From Roseiarcus sp963842835 (GTDB taxonomy: Bacteria; Pseudomonadota; Alphaproteobacteria; Rhizobiales; Beijerinckiaceae): a DNA stretch of 64,000 bases. Each line of letters opens with the position of its first letter. Within the stretch, counting starts at the first letter, position 1. The stretch is from the NCBI GenBank assembly GCA_963842835.1, contig CAWJIB010000005.1, forward strand, positions 186,001-250,000, in the 5' to 3' direction. Of the stretch, positions 9,278 through 18,593 are shown piece by piece. The notes beneath the pieces are model-generated. The model was not told the DNA's origin, made no database searches, and worked only from the letters and a program-made list of their open reading frames with translations. Made by a program: the position numbers and the translations under genes.

Positions 9278-10432
9278 TTAATTGCCGGCGCCGACGAGCC
9301 GCAAAATGTCGTGCGAGGTCGTGAAAATCACCAGTAAGGCGACAAAAGCGATTCCCACGCGCAAGCCGATTTGCTGAACGCGCTCGCTCAGGGGACGGCC
9401 CCGCAAAGCCTCGAGCGCGAAATACAAGAGATGGCCGCCGTCGAGCAGGGGAACCGGCAACAAATTCATCAAGCCGACCGAAACCGAAAACAGCGCGGCG
9501 AGGTTGAACAATTGCCAAGGGCTGATTTTCGCCATTTCGCCGGCGATCTGCGACACGGCGATCGGTCCGGAAAGGTTGTCGGCTGATTCGCGGCCGGCGA
9601 CCAACCCGCCGACATAGGCGCCCGTCGCCCTGACGATGAACCAGACCTGCTCCCCGCCCCAAACCGCGCAGGTCGGCGGCGCGCAATGCTCGAACTTCAC
9701 GTCGGCCGGATCGCGCGAGGAGGCGAGCCCGAGATGCCCCATCCGACGCTTGCCGAGCGGGCCCTGATCGACCACGGCGATCTCCGGCGTCGCGGTCAGC
9801 CTCGCCTCGCCGCCCGCGCGCTCGACCACGAACGACATCGGCAGCCCCGTGTTCAGCATCGTGAACTGCTGCAAGTCCTGAAACGTCTCGACCGGCTCGC
9901 CGTTGATCGACTTGACGATGTCGCCCGCCACGAATCCCGCCCGCTCGGCGGGCGATCCGACTTCGACGCCGCCGATCCGCGCGGTGTGCTCGAATCGGCC
10001 GAAAATCATGAAAAGCGCGGTGAAAATGACGAAGGCGAGGATGAAGTTGGCGATCGGCCCGGCCGCGACGATCGCCGCGCGGTTGCGCAACCGCTGGCCG
10101 GCCAGGGTCTGCGCGCGCTCGCTAGGCGGCATCGCTTCCACGCCCGCAACGTCCGGCGCGCTCGCTGCGTTCGCATCGCCGTGAAATTTTACGTAGCCAC
10201 CGAGAGGAAAAGCGGCGAGCCGCCAGCGCGTGCCGTGTTTATCGACGCGGGAATAGAGTTCGGGGCCAAATCCCAGCGAGAACGCGTCGATCTTCACGCC
10301 GCACCAGCGTCCGACAAGATAATGACCAAGTTCATGAAAGAAGACGATCACGCTCATGACGAAGATGAACGGCAGCACATACCAGCCCATCCATTCGATG
10401 GCCGCGCGCAATTCGTTCAATAACGCCATCAT
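9278..10432 (-). CDS. rseP: Site-2 intramembrane metalloprotease RseP
   Basis: This inner-membrane zinc protease cleaves transmembrane anti-sigma factors and leftover signal peptides. The 384-residue protein has the HELGH zinc motif at residues 33-37 in its first membrane segment. One PDZ-like domain lies at about 130-215 (GSPAERAGFVAGDIVKSING), and the second membrane motif is NLLPVPLLDGGHLL near the C-terminus. Two consecutive ATG codons open the frame, preceded by GGAG. It lies between dxr and bamA in the normal alphaproteobacterial order; the 252-base gap to bamA may carry a bamA promoter. Confidence 0.95.
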   Translation of the reverse strand: MMALLNELRAAIEWMGWYVLPFIFVMSVIVFFHELGHYLVGRWCGVKIDAFSLGFGPELYSRVDKHGTRWRLAAFPLGGYVKFHGDANAASAPDVAGVEAMPPSERAQTLAGQRLRNRAAIVAAGPIANFILAFVIFTALFMIFGRFEHTARIGGVEVGSPAERAGFVAGDIVKSINGEPVETFQDLQQFTMLNTGLPMSFVVERAGGEARLTATPEIAVVDQGPLGKRRMGHLGLASSRDPADVKFEHCAPPTCAVWGGEQVWFIVRATGAYVGGLVAGRESADNLSGPIAVSQIAGEMAKISPWQLFNLAALFSVSVGLMNLLPVPLLDGGHLLYFALEALRGRPLSERVQQIGLRVGIAFVALLVIFTTSHDILRLVGAGN

Positions 10433-10514
10433 ATCGTCTCCGCCGCCAGCACGATCGCGCTCGGCGCTCGACCGTCTTGGTTACCAATTGGTTTACAATG
10501 ACGTATAGGCGCCT

Positions 10515-11747
10515 TTAGGCCAAGAGGGCCAGCGCCCTATCTCGCGCGATATGGTGAATCGCCAGCGCCTGCGCAACTGTCGTGGGCGCGGGCGTCTCGC
10601 CGGCGGCGCGCATCGCCTCGAGAGTGCGCTCCACGATGCGGGAAAGCGCGCTGAAACCAATGCGCGCATCGAGAAAGGCCGCGACGGCGACCTCGTTGGC
10701 GGCGTTGAGCGCGGTCGGCTCGCCTGCGCCCTCGCGCAGCGCCTCGATCGCCAGTCGAAGAGCGGGAAACCGGGCAAGGTCGGCCTGCTCGAAGGTGAGC
10801 GCGCCCAACGCGGCCAGATCCGGCGCCGCCACGCCCGAGACGATCCGTTCGGGATAGGCCAGACAATGAGCGATCGGCGTTCGCATGTCGGGCGAGGCCA
10901 AGCCGGCGATCAACGATCCGTCGGCGAAGGCGACGAGGCCGTGGACGATCGATTGGGGGTGAACAACGACCGCGAGCCGCTGCGCCGGCACGCCAAAAAG
11001 ATGATGCGCCTCGATGAGTTCGAGGCCCTTGTTCATCAGGCTCGCCGAGTCGATGGTGATTTTAGGGCCCATCGCCCAGTTCGGATGGGCGAGCGCCTCG
11101 GCGCGCGTCGCCGCGGCGATGCGCTCGGCGCTCCATTCCCGGAACGGGCCGCCAGAGGCGGTGATGGTCATTTTGACGATTGTCGCGGGATCGCGCCCGC
11201 CCATCGCCTGAAAGATCGCGTTGTGCTCGGAATCCATCGGCAGCAGACGCGCGCCGGCGCGTCGCGCCGCCGCCATCACCACCTCGCCGGCGCACACCAG
11301 GGTTTCCTTGTTGGCGAGCGCGACGGCGCGTCCGGCGGAAATCGCCGCATAAGTCGGCGCCAGGCCGGCCGCGCCAACGATCGCGGAAACGACGAGATCG
11401 GCCTCGCGAAGCGCCGCTTCAACCACCGCCTCGGGCCCGGCGGCGACTTCAATCCCGCTTCCCGCGACCCCCGCCTTTAGCTCGGCGTAGCCCGCGGGAT
11501 CGGCGAGCGCGGCGAAGGAAGCGCCGAACGCGAGGGCCGAGCGCGCCAGCGCCGCCCCGTCACGCCCGCCCGCCACGGCGACGACGGAAAAGCGCCCGGG
11601 CGCTTCAGCGACAACCTGCGCGCAGGAGCGTCCGATCGAACCGGTCGCGCCGAGGAGGACCAGGCGCTTGGGCTCGATCGCGCCGACCGGCGTCGAGGCG
11701 ATTCCGGCGTGGCGTTCGAGCTTGGGCAGGGCGAAGGAATGTGTCAC
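10515..11747 (-). CDS. dxr: 1-deoxy-D-xylulose 5-phosphate reductoisomerase
   Basis: Dxr converts DXP to MEP with NADPH, the committed step of the non-mevalonate isoprenoid pathway. The NADPH-binding motif GATGSIG is at about residues 33-39. ALANKETLVCAG and the MDSEHNAIFQ metal/substrate segment follow, then SASLMNKGLE. I chose GTG at 11747, four bases after the cdsA stop, which gives 410 residues with a slightly long N-terminus; a start nearer EPKRLVLLG is possible but lacks a normal start codon. Co-transcription with uppS and cdsA links precursor supply to undecaprenyl phosphate. Confidence 0.95.
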   Translation of the reverse strand: MTHSFALPKLERHAGIASTPVGAIEPKRLVLLGATGSIGRSCAQVVAEAPGRFSVVAVAGGRDGAALARSALAFGASFAALADPAGYAELKAGVAGSGIEVAAGPEAVVEAALREADLVVSAIVGAAGLAPTYAAISAGRAVALANKETLVCAGEVVMAAARRAGARLLPMDSEHNAIFQAMGGRDPATIVKMTITASGGPFREWSAERIAAATRAEALAHPNWAMGPKITIDSASLMNKGLELIEAHHLFGVPAQRLAVVVHPQSIVHGLVAFADGSLIAGLASPDMRTPIAHCLAYPERIVSGVAAPDLAALGALTFEQADLARFPALRLAIEALREGAGEPTALNAANEVAVAAFLDARIGFSALSRIVERTLEAMRAAGETPAPTTVAQALAIHHIARDRALALLA

Positions 11748-11751
11748 ACGT

Positions 11752-12630
11752 TCACCATTGGAAGAGACCGCCCGCGATCCAATCGCCGCTGGCGCGCGCC
11801 CAGCCAACCAGCGCCGCGAATGTCGCCGCGGCGAGGAACCCGTCGACGCGGTCCATCATACCGCCGTGGCCGGGAATGAGATGGCTGGAATCCTTGACGT
11901 GGAACCGCCGTTTGACCGCGGATTCCAAGAGATCGCCCAGCTCCTCGACGACCGAGGCGGCGAGCCCGAGAAGCAGGAAGGGGACGAAACGCGCGCCCGA
12001 AGGCGCGGCCAGGAGGCCGACCGCGGCGCCGCATAGCGCGCCCGCCAGCGCGCCGATAATGGCGCCGGACCAGGTCTTGCCCGGCGAAACGCGCGGCCAC
12101 AACTTGGGGCCGCCGATCAGCCGGCCGCCGAAATACGCCATGATGTCCGCCCCCCAGACGACCGCGTAGAGCCAGAGAATCGCGGGCAGGCCGTAAGCGG
12201 GGCTGCCGCGCAGCAAGACAGGACTCACCACGATCGCCCCGGCGTAAACGATGCCCGCGCCCGACCAGAAACGCGCACGCGGGTCGGGGCCGGCGACAAG
12301 TCCGGTGAGGACGGCCCCGACGGCGAGCGCGGCGAGCGCCTCCCTCGCCGCGCCGTGCAAGGCGAAAGGCGAGAGCGCGACGAGCGTCAGGGCGCCGATC
12401 GCGAGCCGCGCCGGCAAGCGCTCGCCGCCGATCAGCGTCTGCCATTCCCACAAGACCATCGCCGAGGCGAGGAGCCAGAACGCGAGAAACCAAAAGCCGC
12501 CCGCCCATGCCGCGACCAGGGCGGCGGCCATCAGCGTCACGCCGGCGGCGGCGCGCAGCGGCAGGTCGGCGCCGAACCGGCCGGGCGATGATCCCGCGCC
12601 GGTCAGAGGACTTTGCGCGGGTTCAGGCAT
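11752..12630 (-). CDS. cdsA: Phosphatidate cytidylyltransferase
   Basis: CdsA makes CDP-diacylglycerol from phosphatidate and CTP, the branch point for phospholipids, in the inner membrane. The 292-residue protein has multiple hydrophobic segments. The C-terminal family signature is visible as SAVKRRFHVKDSSHLIPGHG followed by GMMDRVDG. It starts nine bases after the uppS stop and ends just before the dxr GTG, so it is the middle gene of a tight operon. Confidence 0.95.
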   Translation of the reverse strand: MPEPAQSPLTGAGSSPGRFGADLPLRAAAGVTLMAAALVAAWAGGFWFLAFWLLASAMVLWEWQTLIGGERLPARLAIGALTLVALSPFALHGAAREALAALAVGAVLTGLVAGPDPRARFWSGAGIVYAGAIVVSPVLLRGSPAYGLPAILWLYAVVWGADIMAYFGGRLIGGPKLWPRVSPGKTWSGAIIGALAGALCGAAVGLLAAPSGARFVPFLLLGLAASVVEELGDLLESAVKRRFHVKDSSHLIPGHGGMMDRVDGFLAAATFAALVGWARASGDWIAGGLFQW

Positions 12631-12639
12631 CGCGCGCCC

Positions 12640-13410
12640 TCACGAAGCCGATTTGACCGGCGCCGGCGCGCTCGCGCCGCCGTAACGCCGCTCGCGCGCC
12701 GCGAACTGCGCCAGCGCGGACTCGAATGCGGCGTGGTCGAAATCGGGCCAATGGATCGGCAGAAAGACCAACTCCGCATAAGCCGCCTGCCAGAGCAGAA
12801 AATTCGACAGACGCTGCTCGCCCGAGGTGCGGATGATGAGGTCGGGATCGGGAATGCCCGCGGCGCTGAGCCGCATCGCGAAAAGATCCGCGTCGATCGC
12901 CTCCGGATCGAGCTTGCCCTCGGCCGCCTGACGCGCCAGGCTGCGCGCCGCCTCCACGATCTCCTGCCGCGCGCCGTAGTTGAAGGCGACGACGAGCGTC
13001 AGGCCGCGGTTGCCTGCGGTCAGCGTCTCCGCTTCGTCGAGCAGCGCCGCGATGTCGGCGGAAAGCCCCGCGCGCAGGCCGATCACGCGCACCCGCACGT
13101 CGTTGCGATGAAGATCGGCCAGATCGTTGCGGATGTAACGTTTGAGAAGCCCCATCAGCATGGCGACCTCTTCGGCCGGCCGGCTCCAATTCTCCGAGGA
13201 GAAACTATAGATCGTCAAATAGGGGATGCCGAAATCGATGGCCGAGCGCACCGTTCGGCGCACCGCCTCGACGCCGCGCCGATGACCCTCGAAACGCGGC
13301 AGGCCGCGCGCCTGGGCCCAGCGCCCGTTGCCGTCCATGATGATGGCGACGTGCTCGGGCTCGCGGCGATCGGCGGAGAAGCGGGGCGTTTCGATCGGGG
13401 ACGACGACAT
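12640..13410 (-). CDS. uppS: Undecaprenyl diphosphate synthase
   Basis: This cis-prenyltransferase builds the C55 lipid carrier for peptidoglycan and O-antigen. The 256-residue protein shows HVAIIMDGNGRWA with the catalytic Asp26. Further motifs are FEGHRRGVEA, YSFSSENWSRP and LIIRTSGEQRLSNFLLWQ, with a C-terminal ERRYGG. The start at MSSSPIETPR was chosen because it begins just upstream of the conserved core; the frame continues open upstream but without similarity. It follows frr after about 30 bases. Confidence 0.96.
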   Translation of the reverse strand: MSSSPIETPRFSADRREPEHVAIIMDGNGRWAQARGLPRFEGHRRGVEAVRRTVRSAIDFGIPYLTIYSFSSENWSRPAEEVAMLMGLLKRYIRNDLADLHRNDVRVRVIGLRAGLSADIAALLDEAETLTAGNRGLTLVVAFNYGARQEIVEAARSLARQAAEGKLDPEAIDADLFAMRLSAAGIPDPDLIIRTSGEQRLSNFLLWQAAYAELVFLPIHWPDFDHAAFESALAQFAARERRYGGASAPAPVKSAS

Positions 13411-13441
13411 GCGGGGTGGCCTCGGCAGGGGCGCGACGCGA

Positions 13442-14020
13442 CTAGACCTGCATGATTTCCTTTTCTTTCGTCGCGAGCAAGACGTCGATTTCTCCGATCG
13501 CCTGGTCGGTCGCCTTTTGCACTTCGGCCTCGTGGCGCTTTTCGTCGTCCTCGGAGATCGCGTGCTCCTTGAGCAGTTTCTTGAGCACGTCGAGCCCGTC
13601 GCGGCGGACATGACGCACGGCGACGCGCGCGTCCTCGCTGTATTTGTGGGCGACCTTGACCATCTCCTTGCGGCGCTGCTCGTTGAGCTCGGGAATGCGG
13701 ATGCGCAACGTCGTGCCCTCGATCGTCGGGCTGAGGCCGAGATTGGAGTCGCGGATCGCCTTGTCCACCGCCTGGACCATCCCCTTGTCCCAAACCGAGA
13801 CGGACAAAGCGCGCGGCTCGGGCACGCTGATCGTCGCCACCTGATTGAGCGGCATGCGCTGCCCATAGGCCTCGACGTGGACGGGTTCGAGCAGGCTGGC
13901 ACTCGCCCGCCCGGTGCGCAAGCCGCCCAGTTCGTGTTGGAGCGTCGCCTGCGCGCCCTGCATGCGGCGCTTGAGGTCGGCGAGATCGAAATTCGGCAAG
14001 GACGCCATCGTTGGACCCAT
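13442..14020 (-). CDS. frr: Ribosome recycling factor
   Basis: Frr releases ribosomes from mRNA after termination, together with EF-G. The protein of about 192 residues has the long antiparallel helices of the family, with conserved RTGRASASLLEPV, ISVPEPRALSVSVWD and IRIPELNEQRRKEMVK, ending KEKEIMQV. Two starts are possible, MGPTMASLPN (14020) and MASLPN (14008), and neither has a clear ribosome-binding site. In related genomes pyrH, tsf and rpsB normally lie directly upstream; here a DUF502 gene does. Confidence 0.95.
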   Translation of the reverse strand: MGPTMASLPNFDLADLKRRMQGAQATLQHELGGLRTGRASASLLEPVHVEAYGQRMPLNQVATISVPEPRALSVSVWDKGMVQAVDKAIRDSNLGLSPTIEGTTLRIRIPELNEQRRKEMVKVAHKYSEDARVAVRHVRRDGLDVLKKLLKEHAISEDDEKRHEAEVQKATDQAIGEIDVLLATKEKEIMQV

Positions 14021-14182
14021 ATCTCTGGTTAGACGGACATTTATGTCGGCGGGGCCGCCGCGGCGGCCGATTCGGAGCGCGCCCCAGGGGCGCGCGAGCC
14101 CCCCTGATAGCATAGGTTGCGGCGCGTGACAGCGGGGAGCCGCCGCGCCGGCTGCAGGCGCCGCGTTCGACCGGGCGCGCCT

Positions 14183-14911
14183 TCAGCGGCCTTGCGCCGC
14201 GGCCGCCCCGATCGCCTGCTTTTCGCGCCGCGCCGCCTGGGCCATCGCCACGAGCGCCGCCTGGCCCTCCGGCTGGATGAGCCCGGCCGACATGATGAGC
14301 TTGGCCGCATCGTCCGGCGTCATCGGCAGCTCGATGATGTCGGCGGTCGGCACGAAGAAGTAGAAGCCCGTCGTCGGGTTGGGCGTGCACGGCAGGAACA
14401 CCGACGTCATGCCGCTGGCCGGCAGGACGTCAGCGACGACCTGGGCGGGTTCGGAGGAAATGAACACCACCGACCACGAGCCCTTGAGCGGAAACTCGAC
14501 CAGCCCGACCTTGCGAAAATGCGTGCCGCCCTGGCTGAACAGCGTTTCGAATATCTGCTTCACGCTCTTGTAGATGCCGCGCACCACCGGCGTGCGATCG
14601 ACCATCGCCTCGCCGACGTTCACCAGCGTGCGGCCGGCGATATTGGCGGCGAGGAAGCCGAGCAAGGTGAGGCCGATGACCACGATGACGACGCCGAAGC
14701 CGGGGACGTGGAACGGCAGATAGGAATCGGGCCAAAGGCTCGCAGGGGCCAGCGGCTTGACCCAATTGTCGACGGTGTCGACGAACCACCAGGCGATGTA
14801 AGCGGTGACCGCGACCGGGCCGAAAACCACCAGCCCGGTGAAGAACCAGGATCGCAGGCGGGCGGCGAGCGAGCGGTGGAACTCGCCGCCAGGCTTGGGC
14901 TCTGAGGTCAT
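14183..14911 (-). CDS. DUF502 family membrane protein
   Basis: The 242-residue protein has two hydrophobic segments near the N-terminus (about 24-45 and 72-92), then a soluble domain containing DRTPVVRGIYKSVKQIFETL. These are typical of the DUF502 family, whose function is unknown in bacteria. The start MTSEPKPGGEF is preceded by GAGAG; an upstream in-frame ATG at 14944 would add 11 residues. It lies between glmS and frr on the same strand, and no function can be inferred from this. Confidence 0.85.
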   Translation of the reverse strand: MTSEPKPGGEFHRSLAARLRSWFFTGLVVFGPVAVTAYIAWWFVDTVDNWVKPLAPASLWPDSYLPFHVPGFGVVIVVIGLTLLGFLAANIAGRTLVNVGEAMVDRTPVVRGIYKSVKQIFETLFSQGGTHFRKVGLVEFPLKGSWSVVFISSEPAQVVADVLPASGMTSVFLPCTPNPTTGFYFFVPTADIIELPMTPDDAAKLIMSAGLIQPEGQAALVAMAQAARREKQAIGAAAAQGR

Positions 14912-14988
14912 CGTCGCTCTCGCAGGAGGGGGCGCGGCGAACATGGCCGCTCGAGCCGGCAAAAGCAAGGCGCGAGCGCGCCGCCGGC

Positions 14989-16812
14989 CTATTCGACCGT
15001 CACGGATTTGGCCAGATTGCGCGGCTGGTCGGCGTCTTTGCCCATGATGACGGCGGTGTGATAGGCGAGCATCTGCACCGGCGCGGCGTAGACGATCGGC
15101 GCGAAGGACGCGCCCATGTCGGGCATGGCGAGGAAGCTTTCGAGGTCGAGCGCCGCCTCCTCGGCGGCGTGGCGTTCGCCGATCAGGATGATGCGCCCGC
15201 CGCGCGCGGCGACTTCCTGCATGTTGGAGACGGTCTTTTCGAACACCGCATCTTTCGGCGCGATGACGATCACCGGCATGTCCTCGTCGATGAGCGCGAT
15301 CGGCCCGTGCTTCAATTCGCCCGCCGCGTAGCCCTCGGCGTGGATGTAGCTGAGCTCCTTGAGCTTGAGCGCGCCTTCCAGCGCCAGGGGATAGGCGGTT
15401 CCGCGGCCGAGATAGAGCACGTCGCGCGCGCGAGCGAGCTTGTGGGCGATCTGCTCCACGGCGGGCTCGAGCTTCAGCGCCTGAGCGAGCAGGCCGGGCG
15501 TGGCGACGAGTTCGCCCACCAGCGCGGCTTCTTCGGCCTCGCCGAGCGCGCCGCGGGCGCGAGCGAGGCCGAGCGCCAGGCACGCCATCGCCGCGAGCTG
15601 GCAGGTGAAGGCCTTGGTCGAGGCGACGCCGATCTCCGGGCCGGCCAGGGTCGGCGCGGCGGCGTCGGCGAGCCGCGCGATGCTGGACGTCGGCACGTTG
15701 ACGACGCCGAGGGTCTTGGCGCCCTGCTCCCTAGCGTAGCGCAGCGAGGCGAGCGTGTCGGCGGTTTCGCCCGATTGCGAGACGAAGATCGTTAGGCCGC
15801 CCTGTTCGACCGGCGCCTCGCGATAGCGATATTCCGAGGCGACGTCGATCTCGACCGGCAGGCGGGCGAAACGTTCGATCCAATATTTGCCGACCAGGCC
15901 GGCCATGTAGGCGGTGCCGCAGCCGACGATCGAAACCCGCGAAATCCGCTCGGGATCGGCGGGCCAGGCGAACGGGCGCAGACGCTGCGCGCCCATGTCG
16001 AGGTAATGGGCGAGCGTATGCCCGACCACTTCCGGCTGCTCGTGAATCTCCTTGGCCATGAAGTGGCGATAATTGCCCCTTTCCACGAGCAATCCGCCCG
16101 CGGGGCTGCGAATGACGCGGCGCTTGACGATTTGGTCCGAGGAATCGTGGAACTCGGCGCCCTCGCGCGTCACCGCCACCCAATCGCCCTCCTCGAGATA
16201 GACGACGCGGTCGGTGAAGGGCGCGAGCGCGAGCGCGTCCGAGCCCAGATACATCTCGCCTTCGCCGTAGCCGACCGCCAGCGGAGCGCCCTGGCGCGCG
16301 CCGATCAGCAGATTGTCCTCGCCCTCGAAGAGATAGACCAGCGCGAAGGCGCCGCGCAGGCGCTTCAGCGCCGCCGCCACCGCCTCCGCCGGACGCTTGC
16401 CCGCCGCCATTTCGTCCTCGACGAGAAAGGCCGCGACTTCCGAATCGGTCTCGGTCGCCAAGCGATGGCCCTTGGCGATCAGCTCCTCGCGCAGGGCCTT
16501 GAAGTTCTCGATGATGCCGTTGTGGACGACGGCGACGCGGCCGCTGGCGTGCGGATGGGCGTTGAGCTCCGTCGGCTTGCCGTGCGTCGCCCAGCGCGTG
16601 TGGCCGATGCCGATGTCACCCGCGAGCGGAAAGGCATCGAGGCGCGCCTCGAGATTCCTCAGCTTGCCCTCGGCGCGCAGCCGCGTCAGCCGGCCGTTTT
16701 CCAGCGTCGCGATTCCCGCCGAGTCGTAGCCGCGATATTCGAGCCGCTTCAAAGCGGCGAGGATGTCCCCCGCCACCGGCTTAGCGCCGAGAATGCCTAC
16801 GATGCCGCACAT
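14989..16812 (-). CDS. glmS: Glucosamine-fructose-6-phosphate aminotransferase (isomerizing)
   Basis: GlmS makes glucosamine-6-phosphate from fructose-6-phosphate and glutamine, the first step toward UDP-GlcNAc. The start was set at MCGIVGILG because Cys2 becomes the N-terminal catalytic nucleophile; an upstream in-frame ATG would bury it. The glutaminase domain (about 1-220, with GIGHTRWATHG and AHPHASG) is followed by two SIS sugar-isomerase domains (SQSGETADT, AEGYAAGELKHGP), ending NLAKSVTVE. At 607 residues it is full length. It is followed by DUF502 and preceded by glmU, so the two GlcNAc genes are neighbours. I see no glmS ribozyme upstream. Confidence 0.97.
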   Translation of the reverse strand: MCGIVGILGAKPVAGDILAALKRLEYRGYDSAGIATLENGRLTRLRAEGKLRNLEARLDAFPLAGDIGIGHTRWATHGKPTELNAHPHASGRVAVVHNGIIENFKALREELIAKGHRLATETDSEVAAFLVEDEMAAGKRPAEAVAAALKRLRGAFALVYLFEGEDNLLIGARQGAPLAVGYGEGEMYLGSDALALAPFTDRVVYLEEGDWVAVTREGAEFHDSSDQIVKRRVIRSPAGGLLVERGNYRHFMAKEIHEQPEVVGHTLAHYLDMGAQRLRPFAWPADPERISRVSIVGCGTAYMAGLVGKYWIERFARLPVEIDVASEYRYREAPVEQGGLTIFVSQSGETADTLASLRYAREQGAKTLGVVNVPTSSIARLADAAAPTLAGPEIGVASTKAFTCQLAAMACLALGLARARGALGEAEEAALVGELVATPGLLAQALKLEPAVEQIAHKLARARDVLYLGRGTAYPLALEGALKLKELSYIHAEGYAAGELKHGPIALIDEDMPVIVIAPKDAVFEKTVSNMQEVAARGGRIILIGERHAAEEAALDLESFLAMPDMGASFAPIVYAAPVQMLAYHTAVIMGKDADQPRNLAKSVTVE

Positions 16813-16939
16813 CGTCCCGTCCGTTTTTGACGCCCCCAATCGAGGGCTTGCAAGCGTTAGGCCATCCCGAGGGCGGCCCTCAAGTCACGTTGGGTAACGG
16901 AATGTGAAGGCGACAGCGGGCGAACGCCGTGATCGCGCT

Positions 16940-18316
16940 TCACGCGTGTCCCTTCCCCTTCTTCCGCTCCCGGAACGCCTTGGCCCAACCCGGCTTCGTC
17001 ATCTGATGGCCGCGCGCGACGGCGAGGGCGTCGGGTTCGACGTCCTTCGTCACCACCGAGCCCGAGCCGACATAGGCGCCCTCCCCGATCGTCACCGGCG
17101 CGACGAGGGCCGAATTGGAGCCGATGAAGGCGCCGGCGCCGATGTCGGTCTTGTATTTGGAGAAGCCGTCGTAATTGCAGGTGATGGTTCCCGCGCCGAT
17201 ATTGGCGCCCGCGCCGACCCGCGCGTCGCCGATATAGCTCAAGTGATTGACTTTCGCCCCCGCCTCGATCGTCGACGCCTTGATCTCGACGAAATTGCCG
17301 ACTTTGGCCTTTTGCGCGATCTCGGCGCCGGGGCGCAGGCGCGCATAGGGTCCAATCGAGGCGTGCGAGGCGACGTGGGCGCCTTCGAGATGGGAGAAGG
17401 CGTGAATCACGGCGCCGTCGTCGATGGTCACGCCCTTGCCGATGACGACATGCGGCTCGATGACGACGTCGCGGCCGATTTTCGTATCCATCGACAGGAA
17501 CACCGTCTCCGGCGCGATCAGCGTCGCGCCCTCGATCATGGCGCGGCGGCGCAAGCGACGCTGCATCGCGGCCTCCGCAGCCGCGAGCTGGACGCGATCG
17601 TTGACCCCCATCACTTCGTCCTCGGGCGCCATCCGCGCCTCGGCGATCAGGCCGCGCCGCCGGGCGATCTCGACGAGATCGGTCAGATAGAACTCGCGTT
17701 GCGCATTGTCGCAGCCGATCGTCTCGAGCATGGCGAGCGCCTCGGCGCCGGCGAAGGCCATCGGCCCGGCGTTGCAGCGGCGGACCGCGCGTTCCCCAGG
17801 GCTCGCGTCCTTGTGCTCGCGAATGGCGGTAAGGCGCCCCTCGCTTTCGATCAGCCGGCCGTAGCCGGTCGGGTCGGCCGCCTCGAAGCCGAGAACGACG
17901 AGCCCGGCGCCCTGGGCGAGCCCTTCGCGCAAGGCGCTGAGCGTCGGCGCCGAAATCAGCGGAATATCGGCATAGGTGATGAGGATATCGTCATAGCCGC
18001 GCGCGATCGCCGCGCGCGCCGCGAGCGTCGCATGCGCGGTGCCCTTGCGTTCGCTCTGCACGAAGACTTCCGCGCCCGGCGCGCATTTCAGCGCCTCGGC
18101 GGCGACGTCGTCGCGATTCGGCCCGACGACGACCGCGATTTGCTCCGCGCCGGCGCCGGCGAGGGCGTCGAGCGCATGGGCGAGCATGGCGCGCCCGGCG
18201 ATCTCGTGCAGCGCCTTGGGCCGCGCCGAGCGCATGCGCACGCCCTCGCCCGCCGCCAGCGCGATGCCCAGGCAGGTCCGGCGCGGCGGCGTCCCCGTCG
18301 GATGCGGCGCCTTCAT
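16940..18316 (-). CDS. glmU: Bifunctional GlcNAc-1-P uridyltransferase / GlcN-1-P acetyltransferase
   Basis: GlmU carries out the last two steps to UDP-GlcNAc, which feeds both peptidoglycan and the LpxA reaction. The 458-residue protein has an N-terminal nucleotidyltransferase domain starting LAAGEGVRMRSARPKALHE (about 20-38) with a YADIPL site. A C-terminal left-handed beta-helix acetyltransferase domain follows (NHLSYIGDARVG, CNYDG, GSGSVVTKDV). The ATG at 18316 follows a GAGGAGAG site. The gene is divergent from opgG across 277 bases. Confidence 0.97.
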   Translation of the reverse strand: MKAPHPTGTPPRRTCLGIALAAGEGVRMRSARPKALHEIAGRAMLAHALDALAGAGAEQIAVVVGPNRDDVAAEALKCAPGAEVFVQSERKGTAHATLAARAAIARGYDDILITYADIPLISAPTLSALREGLAQGAGLVVLGFEAADPTGYGRLIESEGRLTAIREHKDASPGERAVRRCNAGPMAFAGAEALAMLETIGCDNAQREFYLTDLVEIARRRGLIAEARMAPEDEVMGVNDRVQLAAAEAAMQRRLRRRAMIEGATLIAPETVFLSMDTKIGRDVVIEPHVVIGKGVTIDDGAVIHAFSHLEGAHVASHASIGPYARLRPGAEIAQKAKVGNFVEIKASTIEAGAKVNHLSYIGDARVGAGANIGAGTITCNYDGFSKYKTDIGAGAFIGSNSALVAPVTIGEGAYVGSGSVVTKDVEPDALAVARGHQMTKPGWAKAFRERKKGKGHA

Positions 18317-18593
18317 CGATCTCTCCTCGTCACGTTCGCTCGGCTCGGGCGTCGCCGGAGCCTCGTCCGCCAAGCGCTTATCAGGCTTTTGTAAATCAGT
18401 CGAAAATCGGCTCGCGCGGCGCCCGAATAGGTTATAGAAGGAGCGCCGCGCGACGCCCATTCTACGCAAAAACCTGCGTATGAGTACCGTTAAGCGATTG
18501 ATATTGATTGCGGTTTAAGGAAGCAAAGCGCCCTCTCGCCGGCGGACTTGCCAGGCGCGCGGAACGATGTGCGAAGCGCGAACGAAGAGCGTC

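Noticed and set aside
14031..14044. Palindrome GACAT-TT-ATGTC upstream of frr as an operator or terminator
   Set aside because: Five-base arms occur by chance at this length, and there is no T-tract or second copy.
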